Both the position numbers and the translations under genes were made by a program. Under the pieces are notes generated by a model. That model saw nothing but the letters and a program-made list of their open reading frames with translations. It was not told the DNA's origin and ran no database searches. Of a DNA stretch of 64,000 bases, positions 17,620-25,653 are shown piece after piece (positions within the stretch are counted from its first letter, which is position 1; each line of letters begins with the position of its first letter). The stretch is from Reyranella humidisoli (lineage in GTDB: Bacteria; Pseudomonadota; Alphaproteobacteria; Reyranellales; Reyranellaceae), in the NCBI RefSeq assembly GCF_019039055.1, contig NZ_JAHOPB010000001.1, positions 1,612,001-1,676,000 of the forward strand, read 5' to 3'.

Positions 17620-18097
17620 GGGACGGAGCTTTTCGCGCTGACCCGCGCGACCCTCCTTCGCATGGACCATGTAACCCTGCAGCAACTCGGCCAGCCGGTC
17701 CGTTGCGAACAGTTGCTCGGAGAGGTCCCCTAGAACCATGTCGTCGAGGCGGTCCATACGGATGCGCCGGCCGGGACATGCGGTCTGCCCTGCTTCATTG
17801 CTTGGGAGCAGCTGTAGTACCGATAGGTGCCACCCTTGCCAGTGTTGGGGATCATTGCAGAGCCGCAGCCGCCACAGCGGACGACCGATACCAGCATCGT
17901 CGGTCCGTTGACGTTGCGCGGAGCGATGAACTTGGGCGCTCGCACGTGAAGCACAGACTGGGCTCGATTGTACTTCTCTTAGCGACCATCGGCGGTACGT
18001 CGAGTTCGACCAACTGCGAAAGGGGACGCTTCTCGAGGGGGCGGCTGTCGGTCCGGTTGAAGTGATGTCGGCCGCAGTACGTGGAACTGGTCAGCAA
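17620..18097 (-). pseudogene. decayed large serine recombinase (C-terminal part)
   Basis: Pieces of a serine recombinase occur in order on the minus strand but in three different frames. About 18097-17975 reads LTSSTYCGRHHFNRTDSRPL; 17954-17770 reads VRCGGCGSAMIPNTGKGGTY, the recombinase zinc ribbon; and 17757-17620 reads MDRLDDMVLGDLSEQLFATD. Two frameshifts are therefore needed, and the catalytic N-terminal resolvase domain is absent. Such recombinases integrate mobile elements. The fragment ends about 70 bases from the acyl-CoA dehydrogenase stop and lies 530 bases from tRNA-Arg. Confidence 0.85.
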
Positions 18098-18624
18098 ATG
18101 GTCGCCTCTTCATGGGGGCGTAGATCGGAACAGCAGCGAACCGGATGGGTCCCGTGGCCCGCAATCCGCCCCCTTCAATGGGCGCGCTCGGGCTGTAAGG
18201 CTTGAGCTGCGCCCGCATCTTAGGCCGTGGAATCGATTCCAGGCGCGAACCCGAAGGGGACGAATCGTCAATTGGTCGAGACAGTTCAAGCAATCACGGC
18301 ATCAACGGATTGAGCGTTCATGCGACCTACTCGGGCACGCACGATCGCGTTGAAACCGAAGATGCTCGCGTCGCCCTTGCTTGGCGACGGAGCGCAAAAG
18401 CAAGCGCGCCACAAGCCGCCTCGCGCTGCTCGTGGCGGCAAGCGTATCAGCACGGCCTGGCCGCTCTGCGCCAGGGTCGCCTTCTGTAGAGAGAAACGAG
18501 AACAAAGTCCCTGACGAATGTCCCTGACAAACGCAGTAGCGCTGTGGACGGATCGCCCGCGTTGATCGAGTGAACTTCGGAATATCCTGACAGAGCGCTC
18601 TTATTTTGCTAGTCCTCACGCCAC
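18098..18624. other. non-coding stretch between recombinase remnant and tRNA-Arg
   Basis: Several reading frames are open here, but none has a believable start, codon pattern or recognisable family. It is probably residual mobile-element DNA followed by the tRNA promoter. I see no clear promoter or terminator. Confidence 0.4.
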
Positions 18625-18701
18625 GTCCCCGTAGCTCAGCCGGATAGAGCAGCGGTTTCCTAAACCGGAGGTCGGAGGTTCGAATCCTCTCGGGGACGCC
18701 A
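18625..18701 (+). tRNA. tRNA-Arg, anticodon CCT
   Basis: A full cloverleaf is visible. The acceptor stem GTCCCCG/CGGGGAC closes 18625-18631 with 18691-18697; the D arm is GCTC...GAGC, the anticodon loop is TTCCTAA, and the T arm is GGAGG-TTCGAAT-CCTCT. Discriminator G is followed by an encoded CCA (18699-18701). The CCT anticodon reads AGG. The outermost anticodon-stem pair (27-43) is G opposite G. A recombinase remnant lies on one side, fitting past use of this tRNA neighbourhood as an integration site. Confidence 0.95.
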
Positions 18702-18884
18702 TTTCGCCTAAGCCCTTGAGCTCCTTGAATCAGCGAAACATTTTCCGCTTGTGCCGCGCTTAGACAGCAGTCGGCCGTCGCCATGTCTCGTTTCCTGTTG
18801 CATCCTGCCTCACATTGCCCGCCCGCCAAGCGGCGCTGACTGCGGGCGCGCAGCTTCCGGGCGGTCGTTTATCGGGTTCCGAGC

Positions 18885-20024
18885 CTAGGTTTCGAGCGTG
18901 CCCGCCAGGCGCTGCGCGGCGTCGGCATAATCCTTCATGAAATCGTAGACGACCGAACGCGCCGACTGTTCCGTGTTCATGAGGCCGACCGCCTGGCCGA
19001 CATAGTAGGTGGCAAGCCGCTGGGCTCCCTCATGACCGCTGGCGGCAAGCTTGTCGATCCTGGCCAGCGCCGGTCGGCTGATGAGGCCTTGTAGCGGCAT
19101 TGGCAGCGGATCGGGGGCGCTCTCGCCGTGCCAGCCGTCGGTCCAGGCCGACCTGAGCTGCCGTGTCGGCTTGCCGGTCCGGCTGCGCGATCGCACGGTG
19201 TCGCGGGAGGTCGCCGCCAGCATCTTCTTCTTCACCGTCGGGGTCGTCTCGGCCTCCGCCGTCGTCAGCCAGACCGAGGCGGTCCAGGCGCCGGCGGCGC
19301 CCATGGCCATGCACGCCGCCATCTGCCGCCCGGTCGCGATTCCTCCGGCCGCCAGCACGTCGATGTCCTTGTAGTCCTCAATGGCCTGCAGCACCTCGGG
19401 CACCAGCACCATGGTCGAGACCTCGCCGCAGTGCCCGCCTGCCTCGGTGCCTGCGACCACGAGAATGTCGACCCCGGCCTTGGCGTGCTTGATCGCATGT
19501 TCCTTGGCGCCGGTGAGGGCGCCCACCAGGATGCCTTTGTCGCGGGCGCGCTTCATGATCGACGGCGGCGGCACGCCCAGGGCATTCACGAACAGCTTGA
19601 TGGGATGGCTGAAGGCGACGTCGAGAAGGCGAGCCGCGCCGTCTTCCCGCATGTTGTCCGTATAGTCGTGGCCGCCTTGCCCGGCAGACCACAGATCGGC
19701 GGTATCGATGCCGTGCTGGGCGAGCAGGCCGGCGACATGTCGGCGATGCTCAGGTGGCACGCGGGCCTCGAGGTCAGCCGCCGTCAGCCCGCCCTCCTTG
19801 TCCTCCATCTTGTTGGGAATCAGCAGGTCGATACCGTAGGGCTTGCCGTTTACGTGCTCGTCAATCCATTTGAGATCGATTGCCAGGCTCTCCGCGGTGT
19901 GGGCGACGGCGCCCAGCACGCCGAAGCCACCGGCATTCGACACCGCGGCCACGACGTCGCGGCAATGGCTGAAAGCGAACAGGGGAAACTCGATTCCAAG
20001 TTTCCTGCACAAAGCAGACTTCAT
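18885..20024 (-). CDS. nitronate monooxygenase / 2-nitropropane dioxygenase-family FMN oxidoreductase
   Basis: The protein is 379 residues, a TIM-barrel FMN enzyme. The FMN/phosphate-binding signature is seen in VDILVVAGTEAGGHCGEVST and VLAAGGIATGRQMAACMAMG, and His in AGGH is the usual catalytic position. The family oxidises alkyl nitronates; many members act on other substrates or are enoyl reductases, so the reaction is uncertain. The start at 20024 has GAGGG nine bases upstream. Length is within the normal range. It has no operon partner; downstream lies the tRNA region and upstream a decayed IS256 element. Confidence 0.85.
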   Translation of the reverse strand: MKSALCRKLGIEFPLFAFSHCRDVVAAVSNAGGFGVLGAVAHTAESLAIDLKWIDEHVNGKPYGIDLLIPNKMEDKEGGLTAADLEARVPPEHRRHVAGLLAQHGIDTADLWSAGQGGHDYTDNMREDGAARLLDVAFSHPIKLFVNALGVPPPSIMKRARDKGILVGALTGAKEHAIKHAKAGVDILVVAGTEAGGHCGEVSTMVLVPEVLQAIEDYKDIDVLAAGGIATGRQMAACMAMGAAGAWTASVWLTTAEAETTPTVKKKMLAATSRDTVRSRSRTGKPTRQLRSAWTDGWHGESAPDPLPMPLQGLISRPALARIDKLAASGHEGAQRLATYYVGQAVGLMNTEQSARSVVYDFMKDYADAAQRLAGTLET

Positions 20025-20136
20025 CCGACGTTTCCCTCAGGTAAGAAATAGAGGCGGCCGAGAAAGCCACGAGTTGGGGTTGGACGGGCGCACCTGAGGT
20101 GGCCCGGCACAATTTCCCGGGTGGGCCCGTGACGCC

Positions 20137-20740
20137 ATGTCCGCGACCGACACGCTGGGCTCGCCAAGAGTGCCATCTGCGAGGCATTGTCACGGTGATG
20201 CTCGCGGGACGCAAGAAGCCAGCGTCTTGAATTTGACCAAGCGCGCGTTAGCCGAGCCAGCAACCCGCGCGTCGTCTCGGCCCCCATCACGACCTTGGCC
20301 CAGTACGATGCTGAGTAGGCCAAGGCCCAGTGGCGCCGCGTCGCCGACCAGCTCAGGCCAAAGGTGCGAAAGTTCGCAACACTCATGGACGATGCCGCGC
20401 CCGACGGTCTCGGCCTCCATGACCTTCCCGCCCCAGCACCGCAGCAAGTTGCACAGCGCCAACCCGCTGGAACGACTGAATGGCGAGATCAAGCGCCGCA
20501 CAGAGGTCGTCGGCATCTTCCTCAACGAAGCCGCCATAACCCGTTTCGTCGGCTCAACCCCGCGCTCGTCTTCATGAGCGACGATCAGCTACACCACGCT
20601 TCGGGACACGATCGCCTGGGGCCCGCAATTCCTGTCGAAATGCTCCTGCAAGGTGCAAGAGTAGATGACTATCGAATCCTGGAAGTCCTTGAGTTCAGAG
20701 GAAATTCAGGACGACTGACCAGTTTTCTCCTTTGACCACC
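20137..20740 (+). mobile_element. decayed IS256-family transposase
   Basis: Fragments of an IS256-type (mutator) transposase run along the plus strand in several frames. First comes AKAQWRRVADQLRPK followed by KVRKFATLMDDA at about 20310-20400, then HRSKLHSANPLERLNGEIKR and VVGIFLNEAAITRFVGS at about 20440-20560. The KLHSTNPLERLNGEIKRR block is diagnostic for the family C-terminus. Stops and frameshifts break it and the N-terminal half is unrecognisable, so it is inactive. It marks the left edge of the AT-richer island. Confidence 0.85.
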
Positions 20741-20854
20741 CCGGCACGCCATCTCACTACAATGCATGCCTGCTTGAATTTAGATAGATCATAATTCTGT
20801 TGTCGACCCCGTTCTACCTCGGATTGGTATGATTCCTTGGCAAGCGACGGGCCT

Positions 20855-21013
20855 GTGAACGGACTGACCAAAAAGGGAAGAAAGTGGGCTTATGAAGCCG
20901 CGATCCCAGTTGATGTTCGCGAGAGCTTCAACGGTAAAAAAGAAGTTCCAAAAGGTGTTCGATACTCAAGACGAGGTACGTGTAGAATGCCCGCGCCACG
21001 CTACTTTGCGTAA
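20855..21013 (+). pseudogene. N-terminal remnant of a tyrosine integrase
   Basis: From GTG 20855 a 52-codon frame reads VNGLTKKGRKWAYEAAIPVD and continues VRESFNGKKEVPKG. This resembles the N-terminal arm-binding region of phage/island tyrosine recombinases, typically a KRGRxWxFRxxxPxDVRxxFG pattern. The reading then appears to shift (a neighbouring frame gives KVFDTQDEV) and stops at 21013. The core-binding and catalytic domains are missing. It lies between the IS256 remnant and the glycosyltransferase cassette. The short length keeps the call moderate. Confidence 0.5.
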
Positions 21014-21081
21014 GTTAGATTAGTGTTGGCACCCAAGGCCCGCTATGATGCGCGCAGAGAGAGTGAATTAGCAGAGAAACG

Positions 21082-22512
21082 ATGCGCCCTCGACTTTCAC
21101 TCCATGCGTTCGAGCCTTCGAACTTCGTCAGCCTCGAGCGAACACGACGTCACTACTTGCGAGCAATGTCGGCGAAATATGATCTGTCGTCAGATGAAGA
21201 GGCGAATGCAGACGCTTCTGCGCATGTGTTCTTCGCGGGTAGCAATCGAATTCCCCTGCGTTCAGATAGCCCGCCAATCATCGTGCCGTTGCATGGCGGC
21301 GCCACGCTAAGCAGCGGGTTTCTCAAGGAGCAGCTTCCGCGTTTGCGTTTTTGTGACCGCATCATCGCAAACTGCTCGGCGGACGTTGATTGTTTAAGAC
21401 TGCTCCACCCCAGAGCACACTGCATCATAAGAGTTCTGCGGTTGCCCGTAGATTCCAGCGTCTTTCGTCCGATCTCAAAGTCCTTCGCAAAGGAGCAACT
21501 GGGTATCCCGCAAACCCGATTTGTGGTGGGTTTGATCGGCCGCCTCATTCCACAGAAAGGCATACATACCTTCATTCGCCTAATATCGCAGATGCGGGAT
21601 CGAAACCCGCAGCACGACATAATGGGAATCATCGTTGGCGACTTCATTGCGTCTTATCCGGTTCTACCCTATCGATCTAGCTCAAACTACAAGCGCCACA
21701 TCCTCGGATTGATCGAGCGCGCAAAGCTTAAGCGACACATACGGTTGATTGGTGGTCGGGACGTCAACGATACCGTACTTCGAACAGTTTATTGCGCCAT
21801 GGACGTTTACGCGCAGCCAAGTCAAACCGTTGATGAGAATTTTGGCTATGCTGCTGTAGAAGCGATGGCTTGCGGAACTCCAGTAATTGCAACCGAGTAT
21901 GGTGGGCTTAGAGACACTGTCGCTCACGGCGAGACCGGCTATCTGATTCCGACTTGGGCGACCTGCGGCGGCTTAAGATCAGATTGCAATGCCGCAATCC
22001 ACTACATGGAGAGACTTCTCGACCCTCGACTTCGCAAAGCAATGGGCGTCGCCGCTCTCGCCAAGTCGAGGAAAACCGGCTCACTCGCTAGCTTTCAACG
22101 TCGTCTAGTAGCGATCATTGATGAAGCCGTTGCACACCCGTCAAGACGACGGCTGGGAAATTCACCGCTTGGTCCCCTTGCCCGTGCGAAATCACTCTTG
22201 CCTCGTAGTGAACCTGATTGGTCGACGATCTATCCAATGTCAGCGGCGTACGGCCTACAAGTTCCGAGCGTCAGGGGAAAAAACCGAGAAATTAGTCTCG
22301 CAGGTAAGTTTAGGGTTTCCAAAGATGGGAGAGTACAATTGCTCGACCCGGCGTGGCCCGCGACTGCTTCTCTCGAAAGAAGAGAACTAGAAATATTGCG
22401 AAAACTACGCAGTGGCGCGGATGCGCATGAATTGGTTGCTGCTTATCCAAGGCATTCAGTTAACAAACTAATTAACCTCGGCTTTATCGTCGTGAACCGA
22501 CGGTGGTCATAG
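21082..22512 (+). CDS. GT4-family glycosyltransferase with an extra C-terminal domain
   Basis: The protein is 476 residues. Residues 145-360 form a GT-B Rossmann domain of GT4 type: VVGLIGRLIPQKGIHTFIRL, then QPSQTVDENFGYAAVEAMAC with the E-x7-E-like donor-site segment ENFGYAAVEA, and GTPVIATEYGGLRDTVAHGE. These enzymes transfer an activated sugar, usually with retention. After about residue 385 there is an added segment of 90 residues ending LERRELEILRKLRSGADAHE and SVNKLINLGFIVV. It looks like a small winged-helix of the PqqD/RRE kind, a guess from pattern only. Codon use is clearly AT-richer than in flanking genes. One base separates it from the next gene. The ATG at 21082 has only a weak SD. 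Confidence 0.75.
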   Translation: MRPRLSLHAFEPSNFVSLERTRRHYLRAMSAKYDLSSDEEANADASAHVFFAGSNRIPLRSDSPPIIVPLHGGATLSSGFLKEQLPRLRFCDRIIANCSADVDCLRLLHPRAHCIIRVLRLPVDSSVFRPISKSFAKEQLGIPQTRFVVGLIGRLIPQKGIHTFIRLISQMRDRNPQHDIMGIIVGDFIASYPVLPYRSSSNYKRHILGLIERAKLKRHIRLIGGRDVNDTVLRTVYCAMDVYAQPSQTVDENFGYAAVEAMACGTPVIATEYGGLRDTVAHGETGYLIPTWATCGGLRSDCNAAIHYMERLLDPRLRKAMGVAALAKSRKTGSLASFQRRLVAIIDEAVAHPSRRRLGNSPLGPLARAKSLLPRSEPDWSTIYPMSAAYGLQVPSVRGKNREISLAGKFRVSKDGRVQLLDPAWPATASLERRELEILRKLRSGADAHELVAAYPRHSVNKLINLGFIVVNRRWS

Positions 22513-22513
22513 C

Positions 22514-23287
22514 GTGATCCCTGATCTGGACATTCTAATCACGTGCGATGCAGCGTGGAATGTTGGTGAAATGCTCCGCAGCAATCAGCGAGCTTTTGCA
22601 GAGGCTAAGGCCAACGTGACAGTAGTGGTTGTGGATCGTAAGGCCCCGGCCACTCCTCCAGGCCCAGCTCATAGAGTAATTTTTGTACGACAACCGCGGT
22701 TCAAGAAGGCGCTGGGCATCAACGTTGGCGCTCTTCATCTCAAAGGCCGGTACATGCTAATTCTTGATGCGGACATTCTTGTTTCGCGACGTACTCTCGC
22801 TGCGATGAAGGCCGCAGTGATTGGCGGTCGCTTTGTCACCGTGAGAAAAGTCAAAGATCCAACGTCGAGGCGACACCAGCCAGCCGACTTCTCTTACGTT
22901 GTCGAATTTCCCGACCAACCAGTCAGAGTTACGTCCCTCCGCCGTTACTCCGATGGTGCCCGGAGCGGGCCGGGCCTGATCATGCTCCGCCGAGAAGACT
23001 TTATCAGAGTGGGTGGAATGAGTTCTGATTTGTATGGTTGGGGCTGGGAGGACATCGATTTGCTAGTGCGACTACAAAAGGCCGGCCTGCGGCGCCGCAC
23101 CATCGGTCAAGTACGCCACCTCCGCAGCTCAGTCATCACTAGTACAGCGCTCATCAAGCGTCAGTTGAGTGAAAGGCGTAATATCATGCGGTGCATCAAG
23201 AGGTACCAAACAGGGAACTCTCAAGGGTCCATTAGCACTGACATGGCGAATGTGCGCGATCGGAAAATACATGTCGCAGCGGCCTAA
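22514..23287 (+). CDS. GT2-type glycosyltransferase (GT-A fold)
   Basis: This 257-residue protein starts with GTG one base after the previous stop. It shows a GT-A nucleotide-sugar domain with the DxD-type metal site in KGRYMLILDADILVSRRTLA. A galactosyltransferase C-terminal-like acceptor segment, MSSDLYGWGWEDIDLLVRLQ, holds the usual W-E-D-x-D pattern. It therefore probably transfers a sugar from a UDP-sugar. No membrane helix is visible, so it acts in the cytoplasm. It overlaps the nucleotidyltransferase gene by 17 bases, forming a three-gene operon. Acceptor and sugar cannot be read. Confidence 0.8.
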   Translation: MIPDLDILITCDAAWNVGEMLRSNQRAFAEAKANVTVVVVDRKAPATPPGPAHRVIFVRQPRFKKALGINVGALHLKGRYMLILDADILVSRRTLAAMKAAVIGGRFVTVRKVKDPTSRRHQPADFSYVVEFPDQPVRVTSLRRYSDGARSGPGLIMLRREDFIRVGGMSSDLYGWGWEDIDLLVRLQKAGLRRRTIGQVRHLRSSVITSTALIKRQLSERRNIMRCIKRYQTGNSQGSISTDMANVRDRKIHVAAA

Positions 23288-23975
23288 ACCTCCGCGCGTT
23301 TTCCTCATGGCTCAAGGCAGTCAAACGCGAATGCGGGGTCACATTGACGGCCCCAAGCAATTATTAAGACTCGGCAGAGGAACTTCCATATTGGGACGAA
23401 CGGTTAGTCTACTGCGCCAGTCCGGCATCCACGACATTTTGGTTGTTGCATGCTCTTCGCCCGCCTGGGCCCGTTTTTGTGAAACATATGGCGTGGCCCT
23501 TCTCAGCTTGGATGAACCGGGCGACACACTGCTGGACGGCATCTATCGCGTTCGCAAGCACTGGTCCGAAACGGCCGCCAACATGTTCATAATGGCCGAC
23601 GTAATTTTTTCGCGACGCTGCTCTAAACTTCTGATCGCCCCAACCAACTGGTACTTCGTTGGGCGCATAGGCCCCAATGAGCTTACCGGACGTCCGTGGG
23701 ATGAGCTTTTTGCATTTGCATGCGCCTCGAACCGGGTAGCCGATCTACGCAGCCTACTGCGCAAGCCTTCGGTCCGACGGCGGCAATGCAGCGCTACCGG
23801 CTTTGGAAAGTTGTGGTCGCTCTACCAACTGATCAAGGAAACTGAACCTCGCCGGTTGAAATTCAGCGATCCAAAAGATTTTACCGATGATATCGACACA
23901 CCTGACGACCTGAAAATGTTGCCAATCCTTGCTCGCGCAGTCGCCAAAGAAGCGCAGCGCGAAACTACTTGCTGA
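23271..23975 (+). CDS. NTP-transferase-fold nucleotidyltransferase (sugar or polyol phosphate type)
   Basis: This 234-residue protein starts at ATG 23271 inside the end of the GT2 gene, with GGAAA upstream. The N-terminus RVFLMAQGSQTRMRGHIDGP with following KQLL is a variant of the nucleotidyltransferase signature GxGTRM-x-PK. NMFIMADVIFSRRC supplies the catalytic aspartate region, and FTDDIDTPDDLKML resembles the end of MobA/IspD/LicC-like enzymes. The first glycine-rich loop is altered (AQGSQT rather than AAGxGT), so substrate preference may be unusual. It probably makes an activated sugar or alcohol for the two glycosyltransferases. It ends eight bases from the convergent unknown gene. Confidence 0.7.
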   Translation: MSQRPKPPRVFLMAQGSQTRMRGHIDGPKQLLRLGRGTSILGRTVSLLRQSGIHDILVVACSSPAWARFCETYGVALLSLDEPGDTLLDGIYRVRKHWSETAANMFIMADVIFSRRCSKLLIAPTNWYFVGRIGPNELTGRPWDELFAFACASNRVADLRSLLRKPSVRRRQCSATGFGKLWSLYQLIKETEPRRLKFSDPKDFTDDIDTPDDLKMLPILARAVAKEAQRETTC

Positions 23976-23983
23976 ACGTCGGC

Positions 23984-25351
23984 CTAGCGCAACAAGGCGC
24001 TTATTGACGATGCCGTCGCATGAACCAGTTGGGAGATAGCTTGTCGCTGTGCAGCAAAGGCGTCTTTGGGGAGCTGTAGACAGGCGCGTCCTAGGCCCCC
24101 TGCCCAGTGCTGATCAACCTCAAAGCCTGACGGAGCCTCTGCTAAATGCGATGCAAGCCCCTGAAACCATCTCACAAGCCGCTTTGAGTAAGGCAACTCG
24201 AGGTGAAGCTCCACGGTGACTGCTTGCTCAATCGCAATCACCTCGTAGTGCACGTAAGGCGGCCAGCCGAGGGGCTTTATGCTCACATAGTCTCCTTCCC
24301 TCGCCATCTCGCATCCTGGAAGCAGGTCAAGGAACGTTTGGGCCGCGACTCGTAGGGGGGCGGGCAGTGTGAGGCACACGGTAGAGCCGGGGGAAAAGTT
24401 TGACTCTAGTCCCAACATGTACGCTTTCGAAAAAGCAGTGGTCGCTTTCGCGGGTGGTAGCTTGTCGGGCCAACCGAACGCCGATCCCGATCGCTTTAGC
24501 GTTAGTGCACGCCGCAAGTGAGCTATGGGACCTAACCACCATTTCCACTGGCTCAAATTTCCAGCATCGTTTCCCGTCAGCAATTGCGACGCAACTCTGA
24601 GCAGTCGACGCCTCGGAGTTCTGCCCCAGCTAAGTTTTGGCATTTCGCATAGCCGAGCGATCTCAATAAGCTCGAGTGCGTGCGCCACCAAAGAGAAGTA
24701 CTGGAGCGGTAATGAGCTCCCAATAGAAGACAGTCTCAGTGCGGGCTGACTACCATAGCGATTGTCGAATATTGCAAGCCTGGCATTCACAAATTCCAAT
24801 TTTTCGGCCACCCTACACTGGGCGCGCTTCATGATGCGCGACGTAGGTGAAGTGCCTCTAGCACCCAAACAAAGCGCTTCAGCGAGATGAAAGCCCCAAC
24901 AGAAGCCGATTCTCGAATCGAGCCCCTCGTCACACATTCGCATCAAGCTGGTGAAGCTACAGCTCTCGGTCCCCAAATAGATTTTCTGATTGGCTCGCGG
25001 CAACAAACACGCCGCGGCTATCGCCACATGACCTAAGTCTTCTGCGCCAATCCCAGGCAGATCGCGGGAAGAAAAAACGATCTCAGAAAGTGACAACCCA
25101 GTCGGCATAACTAGCTCGCTCGCATCAACCCCTCCTAGGGCCGCGTACGCGAAGCATTGCCATGGGTGTTTTTCCGAAGTCTTTCCTTCGGCATGCCGAC
25201 TGTTATGCCGAAACCGTAGGCGCAGGCTATCGGCCCCCCGTGCTTCAAGGAACGCAGGCAGCTTATCGAGCCAAGTTTTCTCACCAAATTGATGGTTGCC
25301 TAATCCAACCACCAAGTGCGCAAATTCCGAGATTTCCAGAGTGTGAGCCAA
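23984..25351 (-). CDS. unrecognised 455-residue protein convergent with the glycosyltransferase operon
   Basis: I do not recognise this protein. The N-terminal half has histidine and tryptophan-rich blocks (VVGLGNHQFGEKTWLDKLPA, KHPWQCFAYAALGGVDASEL and SRIGFCWGFHLAEALCLGAR) and looks helical. The C-terminal 90 residues (AVTVELHLELPYSKRLVRWF onward) look like an alpha/beta domain, loosely like DUF4268. There are no membrane helices and no signal peptide. The start used is TTG 25351 with GAGAG upstream. The same frame has no stop back to about 25461 (reading RRALLNQTNRWFQRREPVLA just before it), so the true N-terminus may be longer or reached by frameshift from the small gene upstream. Base composition matches the AT-richer island. 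Confidence 0.55.
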   Translation of the reverse strand: MAHTLEISEFAHLVVGLGNHQFGEKTWLDKLPAFLEARGADSLRLRFRHNSRHAEGKTSEKHPWQCFAYAALGGVDASELVMPTGLSLSEIVFSSRDLPGIGAEDLGHVAIAAACLLPRANQKIYLGTESCSFTSLMRMCDEGLDSRIGFCWGFHLAEALCLGARGTSPTSRIMKRAQCRVAEKLEFVNARLAIFDNRYGSQPALRLSSIGSSLPLQYFSLVAHALELIEIARLCEMPKLSWGRTPRRRLLRVASQLLTGNDAGNLSQWKWWLGPIAHLRRALTLKRSGSAFGWPDKLPPAKATTAFSKAYMLGLESNFSPGSTVCLTLPAPLRVAAQTFLDLLPGCEMAREGDYVSIKPLGWPPYVHYEVIAIEQAVTVELHLELPYSKRLVRWFQGLASHLAEAPSGFEVDQHWAGGLGRACLQLPKDAFAAQRQAISQLVHATASSISALLR

Positions 25352-25425
25352 GACAGGCTCTCGTCTCTGAAACCATCTATTGGTCTGATTGAGCAGCGCG
25401 CGCCGCGCTGCGATCGCAGATACTT

Positions 25426-25620
25426 CTATCTCTTGGCCTTCGATTTCCGAGTCATGATGACATCAGCAATGAGCTCACTCTCATTGAGATCTGCCTCAAA
25501 AATAAACTCTGAACAACCTTGGGCAGCGCAGCCTAGAATCGTTACTGGCCCCGCCAAATTAAGACGTACGATTGCTTTTCTCGCGGGCTGCCGAGCACCG
25601 ACTTTAATACGCTTCGCCAT
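25426..25620 (-). CDS. small basic two-cysteine protein upstream of the unknown gene
   Basis: ATG 25620 has GGGGAG nine bases upstream and gives 64 residues. The protein has a basic N-terminus (MAKRIKVGARQPARKAIVRL), a hydrophobic centre with GPVTILGCAAQGCSEFIFEA, an acidic helix and a basic tail. The spacing Cys-x4-Cys could bind metal or form a disulphide. An upstream ATG at 25650 is an alternative start. It is four to thirty-four bases after the frameshifted gene and overlaps the upstream extension of the 455-residue frame. A modified-peptide precursor, a small regulator or a broken N-terminal domain of the next gene are all possible; none is shown. Confidence 0.5.
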   Translation of the reverse strand: MAKRIKVGARQPARKAIVRLNLAGPVTILGCAAQGCSEFIFEADLNESELIADVIMTRKSKAKR

Positions 25621-25653
25621 TAGACGGTTCTCCCCATTGTCTATTCCCATGAG

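Noticed and set aside
18302..18829. 175-residue minus-strand frame over the tRNA
   Set aside because: It reads [20 protein letters not shown], the well-known false translation of a reversed tRNA gene.
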